DNA of 64,000 nucleotides from Gordionus sp. m RMFG-2023 (GCF_954871325.1 NC_088775.1:61295561-61359560); one strand, 5' to 3'; numbered from the stretch's first letter, positions 1 through 11,830 are shown. Notes: a model not told the origin generated them from the sequence alone. Numbers and translations: made by a program.

Positions 1-650
1 TTACCAAAGACTTGTTTTTTATCTAAAAACTGTACTTAACTTGCAATAAAAAGTATCTTAGAATGGGATGAAATTGGATATTTTATAATATTCTATAAGA
101 TTTAGTTTTTGATTCAACGTCTATATAAATTTTATGAAATATTCATCTACATTCATTCTTCCTGTTCACATTTTCCTCCAAATCAATAATCTGAACCAAA
201 TTGATTGGGTTTTGTAAATTTCTACATAGTAGTGAGCTTTAGGAAAACAATTTATTAATGCAACTAGCAGGATAGACTCTGCTTGATATTGAAAAATTTT
301 GACGGGCAGTGGGGAGGGGAGGGGGGTAAAATTTTTATTAGCTTTAAATGATATTTAGGAAAACAGTCAAATTTGCTATGGGGGATTTAGTCCTATAAAC
401 CAATCTGACCAATAGCTGGTAGAAAGTAATAATGTATTTTAAAAACATATAAATATTATATTTTATGTTGGAACTGGCCCATATTTATAATATATATACT
501 ATATGATATTCATTAAGAACCTAGTGAGAAAGAGAGGTTCATTAAATAAGTCTGTCCTAATTTAAACAGGTCCGTATTGATATGGATTTAACCACATATA
601 TTAAAAAGAGATCAGGAGGAAGAGGGGTCAGTGACATATGATGATAAAGT
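1..650. other. AT-rich intergenic DNA, no feature seen
   Basis: I see no coding similarity, paired terminal repeats or tandem array here. The only compositional oddity is a short purine/G-rich patch at about 305-327. Confidence 0.4.
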
Positions 651-654
651 TTTC

Positions 655-925
655 AAAAATATTGAAACAGAATAAACTATAGTGAACGGTTGTATTATGA
701 GGGGACCCCGAGCTGTTATACCCCGGAAATTGAGGGAAAAAATTTTGAATGTTATACATGCGGGTCATCAAGGAGTTACTCGTATCAATGGGGAAGAGAA
801 TAGGTATGGTGGCCGAAAATGAACGAGGATATTGATAAATTGAGAAAAGAATGTGAGATTTGTAATGCATGGTCTGACATGCCCCGTAAGGATAAAAATA
901 GTACATGGCCAAAAGTTGTAGAACC
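655..925 (+). mobile_element. Gypsy-like integrase zinc-binding fragment (fossil)
   Basis: The + strand reads as an integrase H2C2 zinc-binding module of a Gypsy-class LTR retrotransposon. There is an HAGHQGV-type histidine pair near 757-775, a WWPKMNEDI-like segment near 808-830 and a CEICN cysteine pair near 855-868. In intact elements this module sits at the integrase N-terminus and helps insert the cDNA. Only this fragment is present. No RT, RNase H, integrase core or LTR is attached, so the copy is broken and old. It stops against the purine-rich end of the inverted-repeat arm at 932. Confidence 0.7.
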
Positions 926-931
926 AGGAGA

Positions 932-1201
932 GGGAAATTAAAAGAAAAAATAGAGGAAAAACAAATGAAAAATGAATAGAAAAAGTGAAAAAGATGGAAG
1001 GTTTTTTTTGGTGGATTTTTGATTTTGCTATTTTTATTTGTAGTCCACTGCAATCTAAAAATATAAATGAGAAATATTTATCTAATTACCTTTCTTTATT
1101 GAGTTTTTAAAAATTATTTATCATATCATTTAATGTGTAAAAATTATTAAGGATGATTTTTATGTTGTGTTCAAAAAATATTTAAAAAATTTTATCATAC
1201 T
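932..1201. repeat. Left arm of a ~270-bp long-range inverted repeat
   Basis: This arm is nearly the exact reverse complement of 7998-8266, with only a few substitutions and small indels by eye. Its outer end is the purine-rich strand of the CTTTTC-type tract that runs on for kilobases beyond the right arm. The two arms enclose about 6.8 kb that includes the R2-class LINE. I found no target-site duplication, so it could be two inverted copies of a dispersed repeat rather than the terminal repeats of one element. Confidence 0.8.
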
Positions 1202-1276
1202 TTCTTACAAAATTTTTAATAAACTTAATATAATCTTTGTACTATGCTAAATAAACTAATCTGACTTCCTTAAAAA

Positions 1277-1533
1277 AATTAATATAATTCTTATAACGTT
1301 AAAAAGATTAATATAATTTTTATAACGTTAAAAATATTAATATAATTTTTATAACGTTAAGAAGATTAATATAATTTTTATAACGTTAAACATATTAATA
1401 TAATTTTTATAATGGTAAAAAGATTAATATAATTTTTATAACGCTAAAAAATTGATATTATTTTTACTATATTAAAAATGTTACTATTATTTTTACTACG
1501 TTAAAAAATTGACTATTATTTTTACTACGATAA
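1277..1533. repeat. 29-bp tandem repeat, about nine copies
   Basis: The unit is about 29 bp, of the form AATTTTTATAACGTTAAAAA followed by GATTAATAT. The first five or six units are close to one another, and the last three diverge to an ATTTTTACTACGTTAAAAA form. It reads as an AT-rich minisatellite just inside the left inverted-repeat arm. No gene overlaps it. Confidence 0.85.
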
Positions 1534-1539
1534 AAAAAA

Positions 1540-2790
1540 TATACATGAGGGAAGCAAATTTAATATTGCTTATTTTTTTTAATAAATAAAGAGAAAGAAA
1601 TTTTTTTATATAATATTTTTTTTCCTTACTTTATTAAAATAAAAAATTTTCCGTTTTTAAAATCCTTAATTAATGTTTAATAATTGTAATTGTATTATTA
1701 AAAATTTATTAACATCATTTAGCTCAAGAAATCTTGATGCGAAAAAATTGATTATTGAAAAAGGAAGATCAAAACCAATTTTACAAAACTTAAAAAAAGA
1801 AATCAAAATTTGCATCCATAACACTGTGTGACAAGAAGAATGGAAGAAGAAAATAAAAACAAGTTTTGGTGCAGAATTTGACGCTGAGTTCGAATCCCTT
1901 TTAAAAAATTTTCCCTACACGTCAAGTTTTAAAAATATTATTGTATAAAGACAACTTTTCGAAATCTCAAAAATGGTAAAATATAGGTCTTTATACGGAT
2001 ATATTTTAAAAAGTATCAAATAAAAATCCCTGAAAATTGTCTTTATAAATTTACTAATTTTTATAATTTTTTATCGATTGGTTTTTGAGAAAAATGGTAA
2101 AGAATTTCGTTTTGGGGGTCTTTTCAATTTAAATTACTATAAAAATTATTAACTTTAGAAAATAAATTTTATATAATTTTGCTTCAAATATGCTCAAGAT
2201 TTTATATTAATTCTAATTATGTTTCATGCCATGAAAATTCAACCAAAATCTATAAATTAAAAACGTCGGTACAGATATTTTCGAACTTTTTAATTTGTAC
2301 ACTTTTATTGAATTTTCTCTGCATAAAGCATTTTTAAAGCAAAATTAAGGTAATATTTATCTTTTTTAGTTGTATTTAGTTATATTTTATGCATTTATGA
2401 TCAATTTATATCAAAATCAGATATCTGTACCCACTTTTTTAATTTGTACTCTTTTTGAATTGAGCATTTTTGAAGCAAAATTCATTTAAAATGCAATAAT
2501 TGGTAATTTTTTCATATTTTTTATTAATATTTATCTTTTTTAGATGTATTTAAGTATATTTGTTTTTTTAATCAATTTATATCAAAATATATGATTTTCC
2601 AATGGAGTACCTTGAACCCGTAGTCTGGGCAATAAATAATAATGCCAAATAACGAGTAGGAAGAAAGGAGAAGAATTATTTTTTTTCGCGCTTAATTTTT
2701 CATAAACATTTAATTTCTTTCATTAATTTTTTTTTAAATTGGATTTTAAATATTATTCAAATTCCCTCCTTATATAATATTCTACAAAAA
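1540..2790. other. AT-rich DNA, no gene seen
   Basis: No open frame of substance. A GAGTTCGAATCCC stretch near 1887 looks like a tRNA B box, but I could not fold a tRNA or find a convincing A box. Two loosely similar AT-rich segments (about 2265-2330 and 2400-2470) share a CGGTACAGATATTTT / ATATCTGTACCC theme, suggesting an old diverged duplication. Confidence 0.3.
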
Positions 2791-2794
2791 ATTA

Positions 2795-2974
2795 ATGTCG
2801 AGGTCCACTTGTTTAAAGTGTGTCTCTAAATTTTGTTACATCTGTGCGGACTATATATTGCCCGCACAAAAATGTCCAATTTCTCCAATTCAAAGGATTT
2901 ATGAAACCGTGTGCAGTGTAGCGAAGAGAACGAAAGCTACAATAAATAAATATATTAAATGTAAGCTATATTAA
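2795..2974 (+). pseudogene. Short cysteine-rich ORF, probably a transposon-protein N-terminus
   Basis: An ATG-initiated 59-codon frame starts MSRSTCLKCVSKFCYICADY. The cysteines follow C-x2-C-x4-C-x2-C, with a further C in a PAQKCPIS segment. From memory this resembles the N-terminal C-x2-C...CADY..P.Q segment of a transposon-associated protein family that is widespread in invertebrate genomes and of which I do not know the formal name. In that family the zinc-ligand pattern continues for about 80 more residues, whereas here the frame ends after a basic tail. It is therefore probably a broken copy, or a first exon whose splice site I cannot place. An IBR/RING-like finger is the alternative. 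Confidence 0.35.
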
Positions 2975-3179
2975 AAAAGATTTTATAAAAAAGGTAAATT
3001 TAAAAAATATTACTTTAAATTAAATATTAAATTAAATACAATATATTATATTAATCAGTTAGAATATCATATAATAGAACATTTAAGATGTTAGTAATTT
3101 ATGTAATACTAAATATAAAAATAAAATCATAAATTCAATATTAATTAATGAATAAAATTTAGATATAAATTGTAAGTAA

Positions 3180-5330
3180 TTAGGGGGTATCAGTCATTGA
3201 GAATATGAAGCTGAGGTAATTGGATTTTATTATATTGAGGGCTAATCTTTGGCGTAGGTAGTAACCCTCGTTGGGATCTTCGGTCCTAGTAGAGATCCGT
3301 TTCCCCAGCTCTTTAAAGAAGGCAAGGGCGTGAGAGCCGAACGATGTTAGAGTCGTGGCGATTAGTGGTAGGAATGTGTAATTGGCCTGAAGCGATGGCG
3401 AATATTTAGCGAGTTTATTCGTCTCGGCGTCTACTAGAGCATCTCTATTTATATTGGAAGGGGCAAGGGGATCGATGCATGAGAAATCCCAGGTTAGAAA
3501 TTCCCCCCTCTTCCAAGGGATCATGGTAGAGCCATCGGGACGCTTACCATCAGAATTGTAGAGTCCAGTGGTTTCAAGAATTGATGGGATACCGTAAGAT
3601 TTTAGGGCCCTGGCAATAGTATCATTGCATTTTGAATGTCTAATGAATCTGCCTTTACAGCGCTTGCAGTGTAAAGAGTGACGGCCTTTGGAGTTGACCG
3701 GCGTTTGACAAAGGATGCAGTGATAGGGTATTACCATATCACAATTAAGTCTTAGACCGATGGCGTGACGTAGCTCATCATTGCTTAGGAGCTGGTCAAG
3801 GTTTCGCGATGGAAAAGCTTCGAGAAATTCATACCCGCTGTCTGCGGAAATGGAGAAGAGTAGAGAATGGTCCTCGGGTTGGCTCCTCGATTTAAGGTAT
3901 GCAACGGAGTTGCCAACTAGAGGCTTATCCCAGTCCTTCTGCAGTGTCGATGAGGGAGGATCGACTAATGAAAGAGATTTCCATAGATCAATTGCCTGGG
4001 GAAGTAAAGGGTCAGGATGTTTTGTGAGTGCGTGTATGATGGGCTCGCAGGACAGGCGAGAGGATATGAACGCACTAACAGAGAGTAGGGAAGGCGATCG
4101 TATGCCAATGCCGCCGGATTTGGTTGGCAAGGTAGCTTGTAGCCAAGATAGGTCTCCGAATTTGAGATTGAGTATATCCTCTGTAAGGTGTTTAATCTCT
4201 AGCTCGTGTGCAGCGAGGTTGACGTCGTATTGGAAGATACGTGACGATCGGAGTGTATATAGAATTTTTGGGATTAGGAGGTAGTTCTTTAATAGAAAGA
4301 ACGCTTGGTGGGCTGGGAGGCGAGATAGTGTACCGCGCATAAGCGATATCTCTAGTAGAGTGTCGGCGAAGAACTTGACAAAGGACTCGTCTTTACCCAC
4401 TGGAGATCCGAGATGTGTTAAGAAGTTCAATGGTGTATGATTGAACATAGGATCATAGTTAAGGTCGATGATTCCAAGAGGACAATATTCGCTCTTGTCT
4501 TGATTGATTCGCAGTCCCAAACTGCTCTCGCTGGATTTTATTATTTCGACCGCCTTCATAACTTCGCTGGGTGAGCCGCCTAGTATACCATCGTCGATAT
4601 ACCAGTTATGAAGGTTTAGTTTACATTGGTCATTTATGCTTTGTATTAGGCTATTAATGCCCAGACTGAATAAGAAGGAGCCTAGAGGGTCACCTTGTTG
4701 TATTCCACTACTAGAGGGAATCAATCTATCTCCAAATTGAAGATGTGATGGACTAGCATAACAATCGAAGATGAATTGCGAGTATTCTGGGTAAAGGGTA
4801 AGGATGGGATTAAGAAACGCTGTACGTTTTAGAGAGTTAAAAGCGTTTGAAAAATCTATCTTAATTATGATATCGTCACTGGGGTCTGTTTGTAGATACA
4901 TTCTGGTCATGTGTAAGGATACCTCGCATCCCCCTTTTACGTTGACTCCTAATTGATTAGGGCACAGGTGATTAGATACTGTGAACAATATTCTGCTCAC
5001 TACTAGCTTTGCGGTTAATCGGCGCCAAGTGGTTCCAATAGCGATAGGGCGAATATCTTTATTAGGTTTGTGGAGGGCGATGAGTTTAGCTCCATAAAGG
5101 AGTGGAATAATGGCGGGTGGTAAGCCTCCAGCAAGCATACGGTTGATGAGTTGAGTAATTTTTTCCAAAACGTCGCATTGTTGTGTGATGTAAGGTGCGG
5201 TTAGATCCTGTAGGAATATTGGGCGAAACCCATCAACCCCCGGTGAAGAATCGCGTTTGAAGGAGAGAATAGCCTTTCTAACCTCGCTTGAGGTAAAAGT
5301 TAGGTTGTTTAAAAATTGAGTAAGGACTTT
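3180..5330 (-). mobile_element. R2-class non-LTR retrotransposon: RT plus restriction-like endonuclease ORF
   Basis: An uninterrupted - strand frame of about 716 codons, open from 5330 to the stop at 3180. From N to C it reads: RT motif with SSPGVDGF; GTTWRRL; LGVNVKGGCE; KIDFSNAFNSL (motif A); GIQQGDPLGS (motif B); NWYIDDG, the YxDD catalytic box (motif C); a thumb region; a cysteine/histidine knuckle (CILC..HSLHCKRCKGRFIRH); and then RPDGS with FLTWDFSC, the RPD...D signature of restriction-like endonucleases. RT followed by such an endonuclease is typical of the R2/R4/NeSL/CRE group, which primes reverse transcription at nicked target DNA. The frame starts without the upstream zinc fingers, so the copy is 5' truncated. 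The region is visibly GC-richer than its surroundings, and the 3' end lies almost at the stop codon. Because the RT and endonuclease motifs are intact, the insertion looks recent. Confidence 0.9.
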
Positions 5331-5339
5331 ATAAAAAAA

Positions 5340-5680
5340 AATGTATGATAATAATAAGGAAGGTTTGCTGCAAAAATTAAGATATTTTTTTAGTTGTAGG
5401 GATCATTAAAACCGAAGTTATAAACCTTCAAAAAGTGCTAAAAATGACCTTTTTGACCACTTTAACCTAAAATAATTAAAAAACCGGACGTGTTAAAAAT
5501 AAACTGACAGCGGATTTAGAATATGCATAAAAAACTCTCTTAAAACATGTTTATTTTATTTTCTCCCAAAAAATCAAGTCGAAATTTGTACAGTGTAATT
5601 TTTCTATCGATAAATATGAAAAATATTAATGGCTCACTGGATGTAATTTTCTAATTCTCTATATTGTTGGTCATGCCTAT
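5340..5680. other. AT-rich gap between LINE and hAT relic
   Basis: No coding similarity recognised. The LINE's 5' junction lies near 5330-5345, beside a run of A residues. Confidence 0.3.
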
Positions 5681-6662
5681 TATTCCCAAAGGAAAAATAT
5701 GTTTGGAATGATAGAGGATTTTCGGATGTGAATAATTTTTCAAAGGCACTTAAAGAGTAAAGAATCAACCGCTCATTTGCAGTCGATGATTCAATTAAAA
5801 ACATTCGGCCAAAATCGTATTGAAAATATGATAAATTCGATGCGCAAAATATCAATCGAACAGCATAATTCTAAAGTCAAATCAAATAGAGAAATATTGA
5901 AAATATTGATCAACTAACTCTATATGTTTTCTTGGAATTCAGGAGCTCGTATTCCGTGGTGATGATGAAGAGGAAATTATATTGTATTAATTTATTTGCT
6001 CGCGGAAGAAAATTTACTATTGAAACATCATTTAGAAACAGTGCAGTTTTTATTGGACTATCAAGCAATATTCAAAATGATTTGATTAATTCTATTTCAT
6101 ATGTCTTACACCAAAAAATATTAAATTCGCCGAATTGTCAAATAATCAATTACCCAGAATATTTATTAGATAATTTAAATGACACTTATTCTCAATTTTT
6201 CGACTTACACAAGCTGGAAACCTAATTAAAGGTAGTGTTTTGGGATGTTCAATTTAGAAAGAAAAAGAATGTTAATGAAATACTTGAATTTTTAATATGC
6301 GCCAATTTGATGAAAAGTTTTAAAGTATTTTAAATTATGCAAATTCATCTTAACTTTGGCTTCAACAACAGCATATGCAGAACGGAGTTTTTCTTCTTTA
6401 AAAAGAATCAAATCTTATTGCAGAAACAGGATGACCCAAAATCGATTATCGAATCTATCTTTGATTTCGATTGAAAAAAAATATTAAAAAATTTATAGCG
6501 ATAACTTTTATAATGCAGTACTTGATCATTTTACTCAAAAACAAAGACGAATACCACTTATTTGTAAATCTTAATGTTTTTATGGTTTGAGTTTGACTAA
6601 AATAAAAAATAATTTTTTTTTTGATTGCTTCCCTAGTAGTAAACTTGACGCTTCGTCACTGA
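5680..6662 (+). mobile_element. hAT relic, ZMYM/DUF4371-type transposase
   Basis: Pieces of a hAT transposase of the ZMYM1/DUF4371 type run left to right. They are an N-terminal part near 5700-5930 (STAHLQSMIQLK, SNREILKILIN), the DUF4371 start at 5932-6225 (VFRGDDEEE in a shifted frame, then SSNIQNDLINSISYVL), and the C-terminal dimerisation block at 6340-6570 (STTAYAERSFSSLKRIKSY, MTQNRLSNLSLISIE, NFYNAVLDHFTQKQRR). The catalytic middle is missing between about 6225 and 6330, and at least two frameshifts are needed, so it is dead. A hAT-like right end lies at 6624-6662: its reverse complement begins CAGTGACGAAGCGTCAAG. I did not find the left end. Confidence 0.75.
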
Positions 6663-7997
6663 TATATTTATAAGTCGATACTGGAATGAAAGTTTTTTTA
6701 TTATGTAAATTACTTTGTATATTTTATATATTTTTTTTTAAATATTTACATCAATAATTTTATTGTAATGTACCTAAAGAAAATGAGTATACATCTCACA
6801 TTTGTTAAGGAAAAAACAAATTATAAACAGAAAATCTAGAAATGTTTTTTTTATAAGTTTTTTATTAAGATACTTGAATTTTATATAAAAAAAAACAATT
6901 TCTTTTTGTGTAGTACATTTAAACTTCAATTTGTAATTATTAATGCATTGACCCCTTGAATAAAAAAAATATCTTATTTTAAATATGAGATCATGTAATT
7001 AACTACGAAAATTCTCAGTAGATAAAAAAACGTGATAAACTCTTATAATATTATATAAACCGTTCTTATACTATACATATATGATTTATTTAAATAATAT
7101 AGATATGTATACATCTATCATAATCCTTACTGCTGTGATGCAGAATAACATGAACATTGTATACTTTATTGATAGTATTTATTTTTTTAAATTACTACAT
7201 GTAGAAATTTATTTTTTTGGGAGTAAAATCATAATTATTTTATCATTCATTGTTTAAATTTTAAATAGGTTTATAAAATGTGAAATTATTTATTTTATCA
7301 ATTTCGCATTTTTATAATTTAAGTTATATTTAACATGAATATGTCAAACTTCATTTCGGAAAGTATATATTATAAATCAGGAAATTTCAACTGTACGATT
7401 CGATAAATACCATGGACCTGGTCGATACAATTCAAAAGGACGATGTGATAATTAATAAAACAAAGGGCCAATGGCAGAAATAAGATAATTGGACGAATCT
7501 GAAGATCGATAAATTTCAACTTCATGGGGGAGATGGACACTGGGCTTATGAAGGGTGGGCGTGTTGCAGCTGTCTAAAATGGAAATTAAATAATTTAAAT
7601 AGCAATATATTATAATAAATGTCAATCAATGAGAATTTTGTTATTCCATTTTGTTTTTATAAAAATTATTCATATTTTTGAGAAGGAAAAATAAAGTTAA
7701 TTGTATTTTGAAGAAATAAATTTCTGGGTTGTTGATAATTACGAATATATAATATTAAAAAAATATATGTAAAATATTAAAACTTATATATAAAATATCA
7801 AAACTTATATAAAATATTAAAAAATAAATGCTTTGTTTTATATGATTTTTGTTCGAAAGAATGATAAAGGGGTAATTACATTTTTTTATTATTATTTTAT
7901 ATGTTCGCGAATGAGAAAAAACAATATAAAATATTGTTTACATATTTTGTGCTCTCATAATAAAAGTTTTCGAGAACAACGGCGAACCCTGTTAAGT
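6663..7997. other. AT-rich DNA, no gene seen
   Basis: No supported coding frame. A short, less AT-rich patch at about 7395-7575 has no recognisable translation. Repetitive TAAAATATTAAAACTTATAT units sit at about 7765-7830. Confidence 0.3.
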
Positions 7998-8266
7998 ATG
8001 ATAAAATTTTTTAAATATTTTTTGAACACAACATAAAAATCATCCTTAATAATTTTTACACATTAAATGATATGATAAATAATTTTTAAAAACTCAATAA
8101 AGAAAGGTAATTAGATAAATATTTCTCATTTATATTTTTAGATTGCAGTGGACATTACAAATAAAAATAGCAAAATCAAAAATCCACCAAAAAAAACCTT
8201 CCATCTTTTTCACTTTTTCTATTCATTTTTCATTCGTTTTTCCTCTATTTTTTCTTTTAATTTCCC
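7998..8266. repeat. Right arm of the ~270-bp long-range inverted repeat
   Basis: Reverse complement of 932-1201. The arm runs from a GTATGATAAAATTTTTTAAA end, through a TGCAGTGGAC segment near 8145, into the pyrimidine-rich outer end. The near identity of the arms implies a recent duplication or gene conversion, or that they are terminal repeats of one unit. Confidence 0.8.
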
Positions 8267-10622
8267 CATTTTTTTATTTTCCCGTTCCTTTCCTTTTTCC
8301 CCTTCTCCTGTCCTTTTTTTTCCTTTATTCTTCTTATTTCCTTTTCCTATTTCTCCTTTTCCGTTTCGTTTTCCCCTCTACTTTCCCAATTTTCTTTTAT
8401 TACCATCTGTTTTCTTTCATTTTCCCTTTTCATACCGTTTTTATTTTCATTTCTTTCCCTCTTCCTTTGTCCTATTTCTTTTTCTTACACTATCTATTTT
8501 TCTTTCACTTTCCATTCTTCTTTCGCCGTTCCTTCATCCTCATTTTTCCCTTTTTGATTCACTATCTATTTTTCTTTCTCTTTTCCAAACCATTTTCCTT
8601 TCCCTTCATATTTTACTTTCCCTTTTTGCCCTTCTCCTTTTTCTTTCCCGTTTTCTTTTCCTTTCTTTATTTCCTCTTCCTTTTCATTACCTTTCTTTTT
8701 CTTTTATTTTGCTCTTTCTTTCCCTTTTTGTTTCTCTTCTTTTCCTTATCATTTTTAATTCCCTTTTCCTTTCTCTTTCCTTCCCTCTCCATTTTTTTTC
8801 CTTTTTGCTTTACACTCTTTATCTTTTCCATCTCCTTTTCTCTTTTCTTTCCATTCCGCCCTTCTTTCCCTTATCCTCTTTGTCAAAAAAAAAATGTTAA
8901 CTATATCAAAAATTACTAAAACGAAATTCTAATATAAGAATAAACTCAGAAGGAAAACTATCAAATTAATGAACTAAATTAAGACTTATAAAATAAATGC
9001 AACACGAACTAAAATTTGGACTTATATCTTTATTGAATAAAATGTATTCATCATCTTTATTAAATAAAAAATATTCATCAAATTACAAAGGTCAAAAATT
9101 AAAAGCGCAAAATGTTATCATAATTCAAAAAGGTTTTATTAAAATCAAAAAAAGTTATCAAAATTTAAAAGTGATTTTTCTTTTTACCAAAATATAATAT
9201 CTATTAATTTCTAATATTAAAAAATGACTGACATTTTTTAACTATATATAAACACATAGATAAACAAATATGATTGACATGATATTATAAATGTATTATT
9301 TACGACACTTTTCCCTCTTGTCCTTATCCTTTCCCTTTCTATACCTTTTTCCCTTCTCCTTTTCTTTACCATTATCTTTTCCTTTCCTTTGCCTATTTCT
9401 TTTTCCCCTTTCTTTACCTTCCTCTCTTTTCATTTCCAATCCTTTTTTCTTTTCTTATCCCCTCTCTTTTCCTTTCCCCTTTCCATTACCATTTTCTTTC
9501 CACATTCCTTTTTCTATTTTTTTTTACCTATTCCTTTTTTCGCTTTTTCTTTCTTTTCATTTTCCATCGCTTTTCCCCCCTTTTCTTTACATTGACCTTG
9601 CCCTTTTTCTTTTGATTCTCTTTTTCCTCCCCCTTTTTCTTTCTTTTTTTTCTTCTCACCCTTTCCCCTTTTCCTTTTTCTTCCCTTTTTTTTTTACTTT
9701 TCCTTTTTCTTTTCCCTTAACTTTTTCTTTCCCTTTCCCCATTTTTTTACCTTTATATTTTTATTGCCCCTTTTCTTTTCCTTTTCCCCTTACCCCCCCC
9801 CTTCCCTTTTTAACATTTCCATATTCTTTTTCTTTCTCTTTTCCTTCCTTTCCCTTTTAATTTATTTGTTATTCCCCCCACCACCTTCTTCTCTTTTTTC
9901 CCTCACCCTTTCATTTTCTTTCCCTTTACCTTTTTCCTTTCGCTTTTCCTTTCCCTTCTCCTTTTCCTTTCCCCTTTCTACCTTTATCTTTTCATTTTTT
10001 TTCTTTTCCTTGCCCATTTTTATTTCTTTTCCTTAACTTTTTCTGCCCTTCCTTATTCTTTTTCTGAGATATGTTCTAAATCGCTAAAACTAAAACAGCT
10101 TTAAATTAGGAATCTCGCTTATATCTCCTAAAAAAATTTAATGTAATATTAAAATAATATTAATAGATGCTAGGGATTAAACATTTGTATTTAAAATAAA
10201 CTTTTATTTCCCTCATTTTTAGTGATTTTTTAAAAGATTTAATCATTTAAAGCTTATTAAAATATTTCTAGGATATATAAGCAGGATTTCCAATTTTTTC
10301 TTTGTTTTTAACGATTTTTATTTTAGCGATTATAAACGGAAACCTTTTTTCTGCCCTTCTTCTTTTCTTTCGATTTTCCCCTTTCTTTCCATTTTCCCTT
10401 TTCTTTTCTTTTTCTTTCTCATTTTTTTGCCCTTTTTATTTTCCTTGCACTTTTTCTTTCCCTTCTCTTTTCTTTCCTTTTACTATTTTCTTTACCCTTT
10501 TTTATCCTTTCCTTTACCCCTTTCTATTCTTTTCTCTTTCCCTTATCTTTCCCTTTTCATTTCTCTACCGTTTCCCTTTCCACTAATTTTCCTCTCCCTA
10601 CTCATTTCCCCTATTTATTCCT
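8165..10622 (+). repeat. Kilobase-scale polypyrimidine (CCTTTT-type) tract in three blocks
   Basis: Three blocks (about 8165-8885, 9297-10065, 10340-10622) consist almost only of C and T on the + strand, in irregular CCTTTT/CCCTTTTC steps. They are separated by ordinary AT-rich DNA. The long open frames in them translate to Phe/Ser/Pro/Leu only and are composition artefacts, not genes. The first block grows directly out of the right inverted-repeat arm. Polypurine:polypyrimidine DNA of this length can form triplex (H-DNA) structures and tends to expand. The spacers at 8886-9296 and 10066-10339 hold nothing I recognise. Confidence 0.9.
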
Positions 10623-11830
10623 AATGCTGATTATTTTATAAAATAAAAATTATACATGGTTCTCTATTTTTATTATCTAAATTGGCTTTTATTATTTAAA
10701 TATAATTTAATATCTATTTTCAAGGATCTTACTTTTTTAAAGTATGCCAATAGGTCTCCTCGAACAATATTTTATTATATTCATGTTAATTATTCTGTAA
10801 AATTCAAAAAATAATTATATATAGTTAGATATTTTTATTATTTGAATAAATTTATATATCTATTCTAGTTTTATTATTTAAAATCTATTCTCAAAGATCC
10901 TACCTTGTTAAAAGCTTGCCATTTTGTCGAGTCTAACAATATACCCATTCATTCCTGTTGATTATTTTGTATAACACAAAAATATACATAATACTCAAAT
11001 ATTCCATTCTATTCATATGCATTATTTTGTAAAATTCTCTAAAAGAAACGATACAATAGGGACCCCGCTAATAATATGGATCCTGATGTTGACGCTTCCA
11101 CGGGAGTTCGCTATTTATATTATCTAAATCTAATTTCATATCTATTTCAAATCGATGATACATAGTACAGGATAGATTTATTATTTAAATATAATTCTAA
11201 ATATCTATTTCTAAGGTTCCAACAATTTTTAAAGCTTGTGATTTCGTCCCCCCTAACAACATTTCTTTCTATTCCTCCTAATTTATTCATAGTACGCTAT
11301 TTCTATTATTTAAATAGGATTGTATATGGATCCTAGCTTTTTGAAGCTTGTCAATTGACCTCCTCAAACAATATTCTTCCGTGCTGATTATTTTGTAAAG
11401 CTCACTAAAAACGATACGTTGTTAGCTATTTTTATAATTTAAATAGAAGTTTATTTAGTATTAGATTTATATAAGATTTTATATTTATTCTTATGGATCG
11501 TACTTTCTTGAAGCTTGCCAATTGGTATCCCCGTTCAATATTCCACTTCCCTCTATTTATTTTGCATAAAGAAGGAAATGACGCAAAATTTTGAATTTTT
11601 TTATACCTCTAAAAAAATATCTTAGCTATAAAAAAAATAGATAATTATCAAAATAATTTTTTAAAAAATGTTGAGCCTCCTAAGATTATAAAGGCTAGTG
11701 ACGCCCCTGTATGGCATGCTAGTATATTATTCTTTAATATTCTATATCTATTTAAGGATCCTACCTTAGCCAAATCGGTACAATTACTATTCGTTTTTAT
11801 TCGCTTATACTTTTTATTTTGCATAATATT
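10623..11830. repeat. Degenerate long-period repeat (~110-170 bp spacing)
   Basis: A loosely conserved unit recurs. It has a GGATCCTACCTT-like start, then an AAAGCTTGCCAATTG-like box, a CCTCxAACAATATT box, then a GATTATTTTGTAAA box. The AAGCTTGCC-type box appears near 10740, 10911, 11234, 11343, 11510 and weakly at 11765. This suggests five to seven diverged copies of an old satellite-like array. Nothing in it codes. Confidence 0.55.

Noticed and set aside
1880-1910. tRNA B-box-like GAGTTCGAATCCC
   Set aside because: No A box or cloverleaf could be built around it by eye.
3781-4284. A 167-codon + strand frame opposite the R2-class LINE
   Set aside because: It is the antisense shadow of the RT/endonuclease frame and has no domain of its own.
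7833-8036. 67-codon frame next to the right inverted-repeat arm
   Set aside because: AT-rich composition and partial overlap with the repeat; no motif.
932-8266. A Polinton/Maverick reading of the long inverted-repeat pair
   Set aside because: No DNA polymerase, integrase, ATPase or capsid-like translation lies between the arms; the interior is a LINE, a hAT relic and tandem repeats.
8143-10624. Several long open frames in the C/T-rich region, up to 258 codons
   Set aside because: They translate only to Phe, Ser, Pro and Leu in more than one frame at once; a composition artefact of polypyrimidine DNA.
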